A stretch of DNA of 9,203 nt, taken from Alphaproteobacteria bacterium UBA6544 (GTDB lineage Bacteria; Pseudomonadota; Alphaproteobacteria; UBA8366). The position numbers and the translations under genes are program-made. The notes below the pieces were generated by a model. The model did no database searches, was not told the DNA's origin, and was given only the letters and a program-made list of their open reading frames with translations. Positions within the stretch are counted from its first letter, which is position 1; each line of letters opens with the position of its first letter. Of the stretch, positions 1-6,424 are shown one piece after another. The stretch spans positions 1-9,203 of the forward strand of contig DJKK01000168.1 in assembly GCA_002434595.1 (NCBI GenBank), given 5' to 3'.

Positions 1-682
1 TGTCGACAATGATGTCGTGTTGCGGGTTCGGTTCCGGGTCGGGTGGACCTTCGGCACCCCATTCGTCCGGTCGGCGCACAAAGGCCGTCTTGAATCCGAC
101 AGCCTTGGCGGCGTCGAGGTCAAAGTTATGGCACGCCACCATCAGGCATTCGCCGGCATCGAGCTGCAGAAACCGAGCACATGTCTCATAGGCCTCGGGT
201 AGGATCTTGTATTTGCCGATGGCTTCGCACGAAATCACCGCGTCCCAGCTCAGGCCGTTGCGGCGTGCGGTATCGATGATGATACGGAAGCTCAGGATAG
301 TGAAGGACGCGCAGATGAATTTCTCTCGCAGTCGGGGCAGCGTTCCCGGGAAATCCTCCCAGCACTGAAAGTCGTGGGCGCGATCCCACCAGATAGCCCG
401 GCGATCTGCTTCCGTGAAGGCGTCGAGACCATGCTCGGCGCAGACCTCGTCGAGGGACATGCGGTGCGAATCGTCGAAATTATATGCGGGCGGCTCGTTC
501 TCACCGAGGCGCAGTATGCGGCTCAGCGATTTGCGTCGCATTTCATTGGCCAAGGCCGCCCAATCCCGCTCGACCCCGTGTTTGGCACCGGTTTCACCTA
601 GCGCTGTGCGGAATCCAGTGTGCCAGTCGAGTATTGTTCCACCCGTATCGAAGGTCAGTGCCTTCACATCATCAAGACCCAT
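1..682 (-). CDS. Haloacid dehalogenase type II-like hydrolase (3' end cut by window edge)
   Basis: Reading leftward from an ATG at 682-680, 227 codons stay open to the window edge, so the C-terminus is missing. The product looks like a HAD-superfamily hydrolase of the haloacid dehalogenase type II group, which normally replaces a C2 halogen of a short acid with hydroxyl via an aspartyl ester. Residues 11-18 (FDTGGTIL) carry the nucleophile D12 in the DxxGT form. Motif II is S126/T128 in ASFTIL, the motif III lysine is about K159 in KYKILPEAY, and the motif IV acid is D188 in ACHNFDLDAAKA. About 227 of the usual 220-240 residues are visible, so little is lost. A GGAG lies 10 bases before the ATG. 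The canonical dehalogenase SN pair of motif II and the Ser/Asn before the motif IV Asp are not conserved, so the substrate may not be a haloacid; a phosphatase-like or other HAD activity is possible. The family call is firm, the activity is not. Confidence 0.85.
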   Translation of the reverse strand, partial: MGLDDVKALTFDTGGTILDWHTGFRTALGETGAKHGVERDWAALANEMRRKSLSRILRLGENEPPAYNFDDSHRMSLDEVCAEHGLDAFTEADRRAIWWDRAHDFQCWEDFPGTLPRLREKFICASFTILSFRIIIDTARRNGLSWDAVISCEAIGKYKILPEAYETCARFLQLDAGECLMVACHNFDLDAAKAVGFKTAFVRRPDEWGAEGPPDPEPNPQHDIIVD

Positions 683-1208
683 GGTCGATGAACTCCAAAT
701 ATCTGGTTGTCATTTTCTTGAATGCTTTCACGCAAAACCCGCGGAGACAAGGAACGGTTCCGTGATTCCTTGTCAGTACAGAGTTATCGATTTGCTTCAA
801 ATCACCGTGAATAGGCGATCGCCTTGACCCGGTAACTTGTCGAGATCGAATGCAGTTCGGATTTGATGAAAAACCGGTTCGTTTTCAAGGTCGTTTTCCA
901 CGAGTTTCTTAGATCCCATCCATCAACCTGGAAAGCTCCTTCCCTCCGCAGAGCTCTCGTCCAGCAGCACGATAGCCTCATGCCTGTGGTCTGTCTTGAT
1001 ACGTGAGAAGAGCGGTTCGACCTGTTCGCGAAACCACTTCAGGATTTGAAAAAGTGGCCGCCACCATAAAGCAACAAGACCGTAATCTACTGGCTTGGAT
1101 TAAAGTCCTATGCTTCTGCCAGCAATTTTGTGAGTTCCGCGTCCGACATCCTGTGGCTCGCGCGGCTTAGGTACAGCAGTTAGTGGATGGCGTTCATTTG
1201 GCTACCGA
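683..1208. other. Intergenic region, no convincing gene
   Basis: About 525 bases separate the SDR stop from the HAD-like start. The stretch is visibly less GC-rich than the flanking genes. On the minus strand, bases 1099-923 give a 58-codon open stretch (starting SKPVDYG, ending RSFPG before TGA) with no start codon, preceded directly by an in-frame TAA. A 13-codon ATG ORF (MSDAELTKLLAEA) sits at 1149-1108. Neither matches a family I recognise. They could be debris of a decayed gene or chance. The HAD-like promoter probably lies in the part nearest 683. I see no clear terminator hairpin for the SDR operon. Confidence 0.5.
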
Positions 1209-1973
1209 CTATCCAATGGTCCAGCCGCCGTCGACCAGCAGCGACGCGCCGGTGATCATGGCGGAGGCATCGGACGCGAGAAATACGATCGCGCCCATTA
1301 GGTCTTCGACCTGGCCGGTTCTTCCGAGTTTGATCTTGCTCCGCACGGCTTCACTGAATTCCGCATCTTTGAGCATCTCTTTGGCGAGAGGTGTTTCAAT
1401 GAAGGTCGGCGCAATGCTATTCACCCGGATGCCGTTGGGAGCCAACTCCATTGCGAGTGACTTGGTGAGGCCTTCGAGGCCCCATTTCGAAGAGCAATAT
1501 ACCGTCCGCAATGGTCCGCCGACATGGCCCATCTGCGATGAGATGTTGATAACGGAGCCCGGTTTCTCCGCCGCCAAGAGCCCGTTCGTGATGGCTTGAG
1601 CCACGAAATAGGCGGCGCGCAGGTTGAGGTCGATTACCGTGTCGAAATCGTCTTCCGTTGTCTCCGCCATCGTCTTGGGACGGTTGGTGCCGGCATTGTT
1701 GATCAGGATATCGAATGGTCCGTTCTCCGAGACCATCCGGCGCATTTCATCCAAGTCGAGGACATCGAGCACCAAGGGCTTCGCGCTGCCGCCGTCGGTT
1801 CGGATCGCCTCGGCAGCCTCGGTAATTCCGGCCTCGGTTCGCGACACAAGATGCACATGTGCGCCATGCTCGGCGAGCGCTGCGGCCGCGGCCAGTCCGA
1901 TCCCCCGACCTGCTCCAGTGACCAATGCGCGCCGTCTGTCCAGACGGAACGAAGGCGTCTTCGGCACTTCCAT
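1209..1973 (-). CDS. Short-chain dehydrogenase/reductase (SDR, classical type)
   Basis: A 254-residue NAD(P)-dependent oxidoreductase of the classical SDR family, which oxidises or reduces an alcohol/ketone pair in the cytoplasm. The Rossmann glycine motif TGAGRGIG is at 19-26, NNAG at 92-95, the structural Asn at about N117, and the catalytic Ser in INISSQ at S145/S146. The YxxxK pair is Y159 and K163 (YCSSK), and the C-terminal substrate/cofactor segment is NSIAPTFIETPL. The end ITGASLLVDGGWTIG is the standard SDR finish, so the protein is full length. It is the last gene of the leftward operon, 3 bases after the stop of the upstream dioxygenase, so it is almost certainly co-translated with it. 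The context suggests it oxidises a hydroxy product made by the dioxygenases or an acyl-CoA intermediate. A 3-oxoacyl-ACP reductase label would also fit the sequence, but the catabolic neighbours argue against fatty acid synthesis. The exact substrate is unknown. Confidence 0.93.
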   Translation of the reverse strand: MEVPKTPSFRLDRRRALVTGAGRGIGLAAAAALAEHGAHVHLVSRTEAGITEAAEAIRTDGGSAKPLVLDVLDLDEMRRMVSENGPFDILINNAGTNRPKTMAETTEDDFDTVIDLNLRAAYFVAQAITNGLLAAEKPGSVINISSQMGHVGGPLRTVYCSSKWGLEGLTKSLAMELAPNGIRVNSIAPTFIETPLAKEMLKDAEFSEAVRSKIKLGRTGQVEDLMGAIVFLASDASAMITGASLLVDGGWTIG

Positions 1974-1976
1974 GAA

Positions 1977-2798
1977 TCAGGATGTCCTTTCGCCGCGAAT
2001 TGTAATGCGATGCATGACCCGGCGTTGGCCATAGTAGTCATTCAATGCCATGTGCTGCACGCAGCGATTGTCCCAAAAAGCGAGGGTGCCAACTTTCCAT
2101 CGTAGGCGGCAGGTAAATTCGGGGCGTGTCGAATGGTGCCGCAGAAAATCGAGCAGGGGCTCGCTTTCTTCCTCACTCATCCCGACGATATGCCGGGTTA
2201 TCCGGTCGTAGCAGATGTAGAGCACCGGTTTGCCGGTCTCCGTGTGTGGACGGACAAGAGGGTGTTCTGCGGGCTCCGCCGGTTTCTCCGGCTCCTTCAG
2301 CTTGCCGCGCATAACGGACGAACGGCCTTTCTTCTTGTCATAAAGGTTGAACGTGTGGAGCGGTGAAATTGCCTCCTTCAGGCCGTCGGATAGCGTTTCA
2401 TAAGCGAGATAGAGGTTTGCGAACATTGTATCGCCACCGGCAGCTGGCACTTCCTTGGCGTAAAGCATTGTTCCCATGGCGGGCGTGGGCGTGAACATCT
2501 GATCGGTATGCCAGTTGCCGCCAAAGGTATGGGTGTCCTCCGGGTTTTTCACGATTTCAATGATCTCCGGATGATTGGCTAACCCGGGCATGTAGGGGTG
2601 AAAATGTGGTTCTCCCCATCGTCTTGCGAGGGCGAGTTGCTGCACCGGCGTGATGTCTTGATTCCGGAAATAAATCATCCCGTGATCAAGCAGGATATCG
2701 TGTATGGCGGCGAAGGTTTCATCGTCGACATCGCGTAAGTCCGCGCCGCGAATTTCTGCACCCATGGCGCCTGACAGAGGAACGGCTTCGAGCGTCAT
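1977..2798 (-). CDS. TauD/TfdA-family Fe(II)/2-oxoglutarate dioxygenase, second tandem copy
   Basis: A 273-residue non-haem iron dioxygenase of the TauD/TfdA family. These enzymes couple decarboxylation of 2-oxoglutarate to hydroxylation of an organic acid, often with loss of the hydroxylated group (sulfite from taurine, a phenol from phenoxy acids). The metal triad is complete: H97 and D99 in NWHTDQMF and H249 in WDNRCVQHMA. R264 in VMHRITI, 15 residues later, fits the 2-oxoglutarate carboxylate anchor. Its ATG overlaps the stop of the preceding dioxygenase by 4 bases (ATGA, 2798-2795), with a GAGG about 8 bases upstream. It is about 58% identical, by hand count over 270 aligned residues with essentially no gaps, to that neighbour. 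Differences concentrate at 141-180 and 191-200, so substrate choice may differ. The family is certain. The substrate (sulfonate, aryloxy acid or other carboxylate) cannot be told. Confidence 0.93.
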   Translation of the reverse strand: MTLEAVPLSGAMGAEIRGADLRDVDDETFAAIHDILLDHGMIYFRNQDITPVQQLALARRWGEPHFHPYMPGLANHPEIIEIVKNPEDTHTFGGNWHTDQMFTPTPAMGTMLYAKEVPAAGGDTMFANLYLAYETLSDGLKEAISPLHTFNLYDKKKGRSSVMRGKLKEPEKPAEPAEHPLVRPHTETGKPVLYICYDRITRHIVGMSEEESEPLLDFLRHHSTRPEFTCRLRWKVGTLAFWDNRCVQHMALNDYYGQRRVMHRITIRGERTS

Positions 2799-3646
2799 TC
2801 GGCCGCCTCTGATGTCGTTTCAAGACCGACGACCGGACCGCCTTTGATGGTGATCCGGTGCATGACCCGGCGGTGGTCAGGGTAGTCGTCGAGCGCCATG
2901 TGGAGAAGGCACCTGTTGTCCCACATGCCGAGAGTGCCCGGACGCCAACGAACCCGGCATGTGAATTCTGGCCGGGTTATATGATCCAACAAATAGGCAA
3001 TCAGGGGGCGGCTTTCTTCCGGCGTCATACCCGCGAAGTGCCGTGTCGTCTGCATCGCATTGAGATAGAGCGCCGGCTTGCCGGTTTCCGGATGCACGCG
3101 AACCAAGGGATGCGTCGCTACCTTAGCGGGGACATCCTGTTCCGGAATTTTCTCCGACATACGCCGAGACCGCGTGGCCTGCTTGTCGTATTGATTCACC
3201 GTTGAGAGCCGGCCCACCATCGCCTTCATCCCTTCCGACAAGGCTTCGTAGGCCAGTGTCAGGCTCGCGAACAGGGTGTCGCCGCCGGCAAGCGGGACTT
3301 CCTTGGCATAAAGCATCGTTGCCATCGCCGGTGTCGGAGTGAAGATCTGATCGGTGTGCCAATGATCGCCGAAGCGGTTTCGCTCTCCAGCTTCCTTGAC
3401 GATCTCCATAATCTCCGGTTGATCCGGCAGGCCTTTCAAATAGGGATGCAGATGGATCTCACCCCAGTGTTTCGCAAAGGCGACTTGTTGGTCCGGTGTC
3501 AGGTCTTGATCGCGAATACAAATCACACCATGGTCGAGCAGCGCCTCGCGAATGTCGGCGAACCCGGCCTCTCCGATCTTGTTCAAATCGATACCGGTAA
3601 CCTCGGCGCCGATTGATCCTGACAGCGGTGAAATCTCGATAGCCAT
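2795..3646 (-). CDS. TauD/TfdA-family Fe(II)/2-oxoglutarate dioxygenase, first tandem copy
   Basis: A 283-residue Fe(II)/2-oxoglutarate dioxygenase of the TauD/TfdA family, paralogous to the next gene downstream. The iron ligands are H97 and D99 in HWHTDQIF and H249 in WDNRCLLHMA. R264 in VMHRITI is the likely 2-oxoglutarate anchor. The shared segments TPTPAM, MLYAKEVP, TRPEFTC and WDNRC are at identical positions in both copies. This copy has a C-terminal tail of about 13 extra residues (after ITIKGG) that the other lacks. It starts 18 bases after the CoA-transferase stop, with AAGGGA upstream, and its stop overlaps the next ATG. Known relatives with two adjacent copies include the enantioselective phenoxypropionate dioxygenases RdpA/SdpA, so two copies could serve different enantiomers or congeners; that is only an analogy. 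No catalytic residue is missing in either copy, so both are probably active. Confidence 0.93.
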   Translation of the reverse strand: MAIEISPLSGSIGAEVTGIDLNKIGEAGFADIREALLDHGVICIRDQDLTPDQQVAFAKHWGEIHLHPYLKGLPDQPEIMEIVKEAGERNRFGDHWHTDQIFTPTPAMATMLYAKEVPLAGGDTLFASLTLAYEALSEGMKAMVGRLSTVNQYDKQATRSRRMSEKIPEQDVPAKVATHPLVRVHPETGKPALYLNAMQTTRHFAGMTPEESRPLIAYLLDHITRPEFTCRVRWRPGTLGMWDNRCLLHMALDDYPDHRRVMHRITIKGGPVVGLETTSEAAE

Positions 3647-3664
3647 ACGCCCGAAAATCCCTTC

Positions 3665-4888
3665 TTAGACGGTGCCCTCGGTCTTGAGAGCCGCTATGTC
3701 ATCATCCGCCATGCCCAACCAATCTCTGAGAACATCCTCGTTATGTTGGCCCAAGAGCGGCGCCGGTTTCACCTTTACGTCGTTGCCGCTCATTTGCACA
3801 GGCCAAGCGGGCATCTTGACCTTACCGCGCGTCGGATGGTCGACCCATTGGAAAATTCCGCGCGTCTCGAAATCGGGGTTGTCCTGCAGTTCGACCGTGT
3901 CGTACACCGCGCTGCACGGAACACCTGCCCCACCGATGATCTTCATCGCTTCCGCTTTTGTGCGTGCCCGCGTCCAAGGTATCAGCATGGCGTTGATTTC
4001 ATCCTTGTTCGCGTACCGGTCGCGCGCGGTTTCGAACCGCTGATCGCCGATCAACTCGGGCTGCCCTATGACCTCAAGCAGCCGGTGCCATTGACGGTTA
4101 TTGGCGCGGTTGACGTAGATGTACACATAGTCGTTCGAGCCACCGGGCTTGCATGGGAAGAGACCCATCGGTGCGTTTCCACCCGTCACCACACCTTCTC
4201 CGGCGCGAGCCGAAGGTTTGCCCGTTTTCATCGTGTCGGAGAAGGCGAGACGCGCGTATTGCAGCATCGCATCCTGCATGGCGACGGTCAGGCGCTGGCC
4301 TACTCCGGTCTCTTTCTTTTGATAAAGCGCGCCGAGGATGCTGATCGCCATCAACATGCCCGTACCGGTATCGCCAAGTGTTGTGCCCGGCTTCAGGGGG
4401 CGGCCGTCGGGCTCGCCGGTGATCGACATGATGCCGCCCGCCGCTTGCCCGATCATATCGAAGGACAGGAACTTCTCGTACGGGCCGCCCTCGGCAAAGC
4501 CTTTGACCTGAGCGTAGATAATGCCAGGATTGATCGCCTTCACTTCATCGTAGCCGAGGCCGAGCCGTTCGATCACACCGGGTGCGAAGTTCTCGATCAT
4601 TACATCGGCCTTGGTGATCAGTTGCTTGACCAATGCCAGTCCCGGTCCCGATTTTAGGTCGCAGGTCACACTCTTCTTATTAGCGTTGAAAATTAAGAAG
4701 TAATGGGCGTCGGTCACGCCGTCTTCCGAAGCGGCGAGGCGGCCCTGATCGCCCCCTTTTGGATTCTCAAGCTTCACGACCTCAGCGCCGAGCCAAGCCA
4801 GTGCTTCGGTGCAGGACGGACCTGCCTCGAACTGGGTAAGATCAAGAATGCGGACGCCCGACAGCGCCCCCTTGTCGTTCGCCAACAT
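3665..4888 (-). CDS. Family III CoA-transferase (CaiB/BaiF, formyl-CoA transferase-like)
   Basis: A 407-residue class III CoA-transferase, which moves CoA between carboxylic acids through an aspartyl-CoA anhydride, typically to activate an acid for degradation. The N-terminal family signature runs from VRILDLTQFEAGP (12-24) to LGAEVVKLENPKGGD (33-47). The catalytic Asp is D173 in LGDTGTGM, matching the Asp of formyl-CoA transferase and CaiB. MIENFAPGVIERLGL (97-111) and a glycine-containing active-site loop near VTGGNAPMG are also present. Length is as expected and there is no break. AAGGA (4900-4896) lies 7 bases before the ATG, which supports this start. It is the first gene of the leftward operon and faces the luciferase-like gene across 66 bases. 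The segment downstream of D173 resembles formyl-CoA:oxalate transferases, but no oxalyl-CoA decarboxylase gene is present, so another acid acceptor is more likely here. The donor and acceptor are not determinable. Confidence 0.93.
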   Translation of the reverse strand: MLANDKGALSGVRILDLTQFEAGPSCTEALAWLGAEVVKLENPKGGDQGRLAASEDGVTDAHYFLIFNANKKSVTCDLKSGPGLALVKQLITKADVMIENFAPGVIERLGLGYDEVKAINPGIIYAQVKGFAEGGPYEKFLSFDMIGQAAGGIMSITGEPDGRPLKPGTTLGDTGTGMLMAISILGALYQKKETGVGQRLTVAMQDAMLQYARLAFSDTMKTGKPSARAGEGVVTGGNAPMGLFPCKPGGSNDYVYIYVNRANNRQWHRLLEVIGQPELIGDQRFETARDRYANKDEINAMLIPWTRARTKAEAMKIIGGAGVPCSAVYDTVELQDNPDFETRGIFQWVDHPTRGKVKMPAWPVQMSGNDVKVKPAPLLGQHNEDVLRDWLGMADDDIAALKTEGTV

Positions 4889-4954
4889 CGCCTAATCCTT
4901 TTTGCGAATCCATAGGTTGGTTATGAAGGTACGAACCGGAATGAGGATGGCAAC
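4889..4954. promoter_or_regulatory. Divergent promoter region between the two transcription units
   Basis: Only 66 bases separate the CoA-transferase and luciferase-like starts, so both promoters must be here or overlap the coding ends. A small perfect inverted repeat, CATA-N7-TATG at 4911-4925, sits near the middle and could be half of an operator, but arms this short can arise by chance. The leftward SD AAGGA is at 4900-4896 and a rightward GAGGA lies upstream of 4955. I cannot assign convincing -35/-10 pairs. No regulator gene is present in the window. Confidence 0.45.
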
Positions 4955-6001
4955 ATGAAAGTCCTGCAGACGCTGCCGCAGAATGACCTGAATGAAATTC
5001 CACAGGCCGCGAAGGCGGCGGAAGAAGTCGGTTTTGACATGGTATGCACCATGGAAAACCGACACGACCCGTTTCTAGCGCTTGGCGTGGCGGCGGTTGC
5101 GACCGAGAAGATTGCCCTCGGTACGGCGGTCGCCATTGCGTTTCCCCGCAGCCCCATGGTCGTCGCCAACGCGTGTTGGGACCTGCAAGTGGCGAGCAAG
5201 GGTCGGTTCGTTTTGGGGCTCGGCCCTCAGATCAAACCGCACAACGAGAAACGCTTCTCCGTACCCTGGTCTGCTCCGGTGCCGCGGCTCCGCGAGTATG
5301 TGAACGCACTCCGCGCCATCTGGCGCTGTTGGGAGACTGGTGAGAAGCTCGATTTTCGGGGGGAACATTACACTTTCACGCTGATGATCCCGAATTTCGT
5401 ACCGCCGTCCACAGCGCAAGCACCGGTGCCGATCACGATCGCGGCGGTCGGCGAACACTCGCTCCGCCTCGCCGGTGAGGCATGCGACGGCGTCCGACTC
5501 CATCCCTTTTGTACGCGCGCCTATGTGGAGGATGTGGTGATGGCACGCCTGCGCGAAGGCATGGCGAAGACTGGACGCAGCCGCGAGACATTCGAGATTA
5601 CCGGCGGCGGATTCGTTGCGACAGGTGCGACGGACGAGGAAGTCGAAGAGGTGGCCGAATGGGTGCGTTACCGTATCGCCTTCTATGGATCGACGCCGAG
5701 CTACTGGCCGGTTTTCGAACATCATGGGTACGGGGACCTCGGGCGCAAACTGAACGCCATGACCAAGGACGGCAAGTGGGACGAGATCGCCTCGGAAATT
5801 CCGGATGACTTGTTGCACCTCTTTGCTGCCATTGCACGGTACGATCAGTTGACGGCCGCGCTTGAGACGCGCTTTGGCGGCGTCTGCGATTCCGTCTATG
5901 CCAGCACGTCGCAGGATATCCGGCCGGCGGTTCCGGCGGACGTGCTCCAGGATATTGCAAAAATCCCCACGGTTTTCGGAGGCTTTGCGAAGGATTGGTA
6001 G
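4955..6001 (+). CDS. Luciferase-like (LLM class) flavin/F420-dependent oxidoreductase
   Basis: A 348-residue protein of the bacterial luciferase-like TIM-barrel family. It resembles the group named after MSMEG_2256 (probable F420-dependent oxidoreductase), which uses reduced FMN or F420 for oxidation/reduction of small organics. Hallmarks are the early strand with GFDMVCTMENRHDPF (26-40), the segment IALGTAVAIAFPRSPM (53-68), the barrel segment GRFVLGLGPQIKPH (83-96), then FSVPWSAP, RLREYVNALRAIW and FTLMIPNFVPP, all typical of that group, and AAVGEHSLRLAGEACDGVRLHPF further on. Length is normal. Upstream ATGs at 4923, 4941 and 4947 are out of frame, so 4955 is the start, with GAGGA close by. 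It heads the rightward genes and is divergent from the CoA-transferase. Whether the cofactor is FMN or F420 cannot be decided from sequence alone. An ordinary FMN enzyme seems likelier if the host is a proteobacterium, although some proteobacteria do make F420. Confidence 0.9.
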   Translation: MKVLQTLPQNDLNEIPQAAKAAEEVGFDMVCTMENRHDPFLALGVAAVATEKIALGTAVAIAFPRSPMVVANACWDLQVASKGRFVLGLGPQIKPHNEKRFSVPWSAPVPRLREYVNALRAIWRCWETGEKLDFRGEHYTFTLMIPNFVPPSTAQAPVPITIAAVGEHSLRLAGEACDGVRLHPFCTRAYVEDVVMARLREGMAKTGRSRETFEITGGGFVATGATDEEVEEVAEWVRYRIAFYGSTPSYWPVFEHHGYGDLGRKLNAMTKDGKWDEIASEIPDDLLHLFAAIARYDQLTAALETRFGGVCDSVYASTSQDIRPAVPADVLQDIAKIPTVFGGFAKDW

Positions 6002-6020
6002 TGCGGCATCGTAGCTGGTA

Positions 6021-6315
6021 GTGTCGGGCTGCGATTTCGAAGGGACCTGGCGCCACCCGTCAACGGCTGATTTTAGCCTCTTGGTTCTCACCGGGCTGCT
6101 CTCGGGGCTGGCGCACTACCTGCTGATCGAAACTTTAGTTCTGACCGTTGCGGTCGTCGTCGCGCCGTTTCGTTACTTGGCGTCGGCGCGGGGCCGTACT
6201 GATCGGGTTTTTCATATGGGATGAACTACCGACGGAGCCCGACTGGCTCGGAATACTCCTTATCGTCGGTAGTAGCATTTTCATCATTCATCCCGCCGCG
6301 AGCTGGCAAGGCTAG
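6021..6315 (+). pseudogene. EamA/DMT-family transporter remnant, truncated and frameshifted
   Basis: This is the C-terminal third of a drug/metabolite transporter (EamA domain, about 290 residues and ten membrane helices when whole). From 6021 the first frame reads STADFSLLVLTGLLSGLAHY then YLLIETLVL and VVVAPFRYLA, the usual penultimate helices. At about 6183-6193 the match moves to the +1 frame, which continues GAVLIGFFIWDELPTEPDWL and GILLIVGSSIFIIHPAASWQ and stops with TAG at 6313-6315. The two frames join smoothly into one EamA tail, so one base was gained or two lost there. The N-terminal two thirds are missing: an in-frame TAG at 6012-6014 precedes the fragment and the luciferase-like gene ends at 6001. 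It is therefore broken twice and unlikely to make a working exporter. A sequencing indel could explain the frameshift but not the missing front part. Confidence 0.85.
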
Positions 6316-6340
6316 GAGAACGCTTAGTTCTGCGTTTCCA

Positions 6341-6392
6341 ATGTATGCATGCGACAAATCACCAGCGTGACATAGGGCGTCGATGCGTACAT
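6341..6392. repeat. Imperfect inverted repeat upstream of the flavoprotein gene
   Basis: ATGTATGCATGCGAC at 6341-6355 is nearly complementary to GTCGATGCGTACAT at 6379-6392. There is one unpaired base and one mismatch, and a 23-base spacer. It lies 33-84 bases before the ATG at 6425, where an operator or promoter is expected. A short second inverted repeat, AGAAC-N5-GTTCT, lies just before at 6317-6331. An AT-rich run (TAAATAAAAAAATGAAG) at 6395-6411 follows and could hold a promoter -10 region. The role is unproven; the repeat may also be left over from the rearrangement that broke the transporter. Confidence 0.35.
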
Positions 6393-6424
6393 CCTAAATA
6401 AAAAAATGAAGCAGTCGGCGCGCA

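Noticed and set aside
414..827. 137-codon plus-strand open frame over the HAD-like gene start
   Set aside because: The minus strand encodes clear HAD motifs across 1-682; the plus frame has no family features and runs into the intergenic region.
808..984. Roughly 59-codon minus-strand ORF beginning MRLSCCWTRA
   Set aside because: It is basic and of low plausibility, has no clear ribosome binding site and no recognised family, and overlaps the other start-less stretch in a different frame.
1209..1973. FabG (3-oxoacyl-ACP reductase) label for the SDR
   Set aside because: It is a generic SDR by motifs; its place at the end of a dioxygenase/CoA-transferase operon argues for a catabolic dehydrogenase.
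1596..2105. 169-codon plus-strand frame across the SDR/dioxygenase junction
   Set aside because: It is antisense to two well-supported genes and has no motif.
3743..4657. 304-codon open frame on the plus strand opposite the CoA-transferase
   Set aside because: It has shadow composition and no motif, while the minus strand carries the full CoA-transferase with its catalytic Asp.
3665..4888. Oxalate catabolism (frc) assignment for the CoA-transferase
   Set aside because: There is some similarity to formyl-CoA transferases, but no oxalyl-CoA decarboxylase is nearby and the other genes point elsewhere, so no gene symbol was given.
5075..6091. 338-codon open frame on the minus strand opposite the luciferase-like gene
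   Set aside because: It is rich in Arg and His, has no recognisable domain, and lies antisense to a clearly recognisable gene; it is a shadow of the codon bias.
6021..6224. A genuine 67-residue small membrane protein
   Set aside because: The sequence matches the EamA C-terminal region and the match continues in another frame beyond its stop, so it is better explained as a frameshifted remnant.
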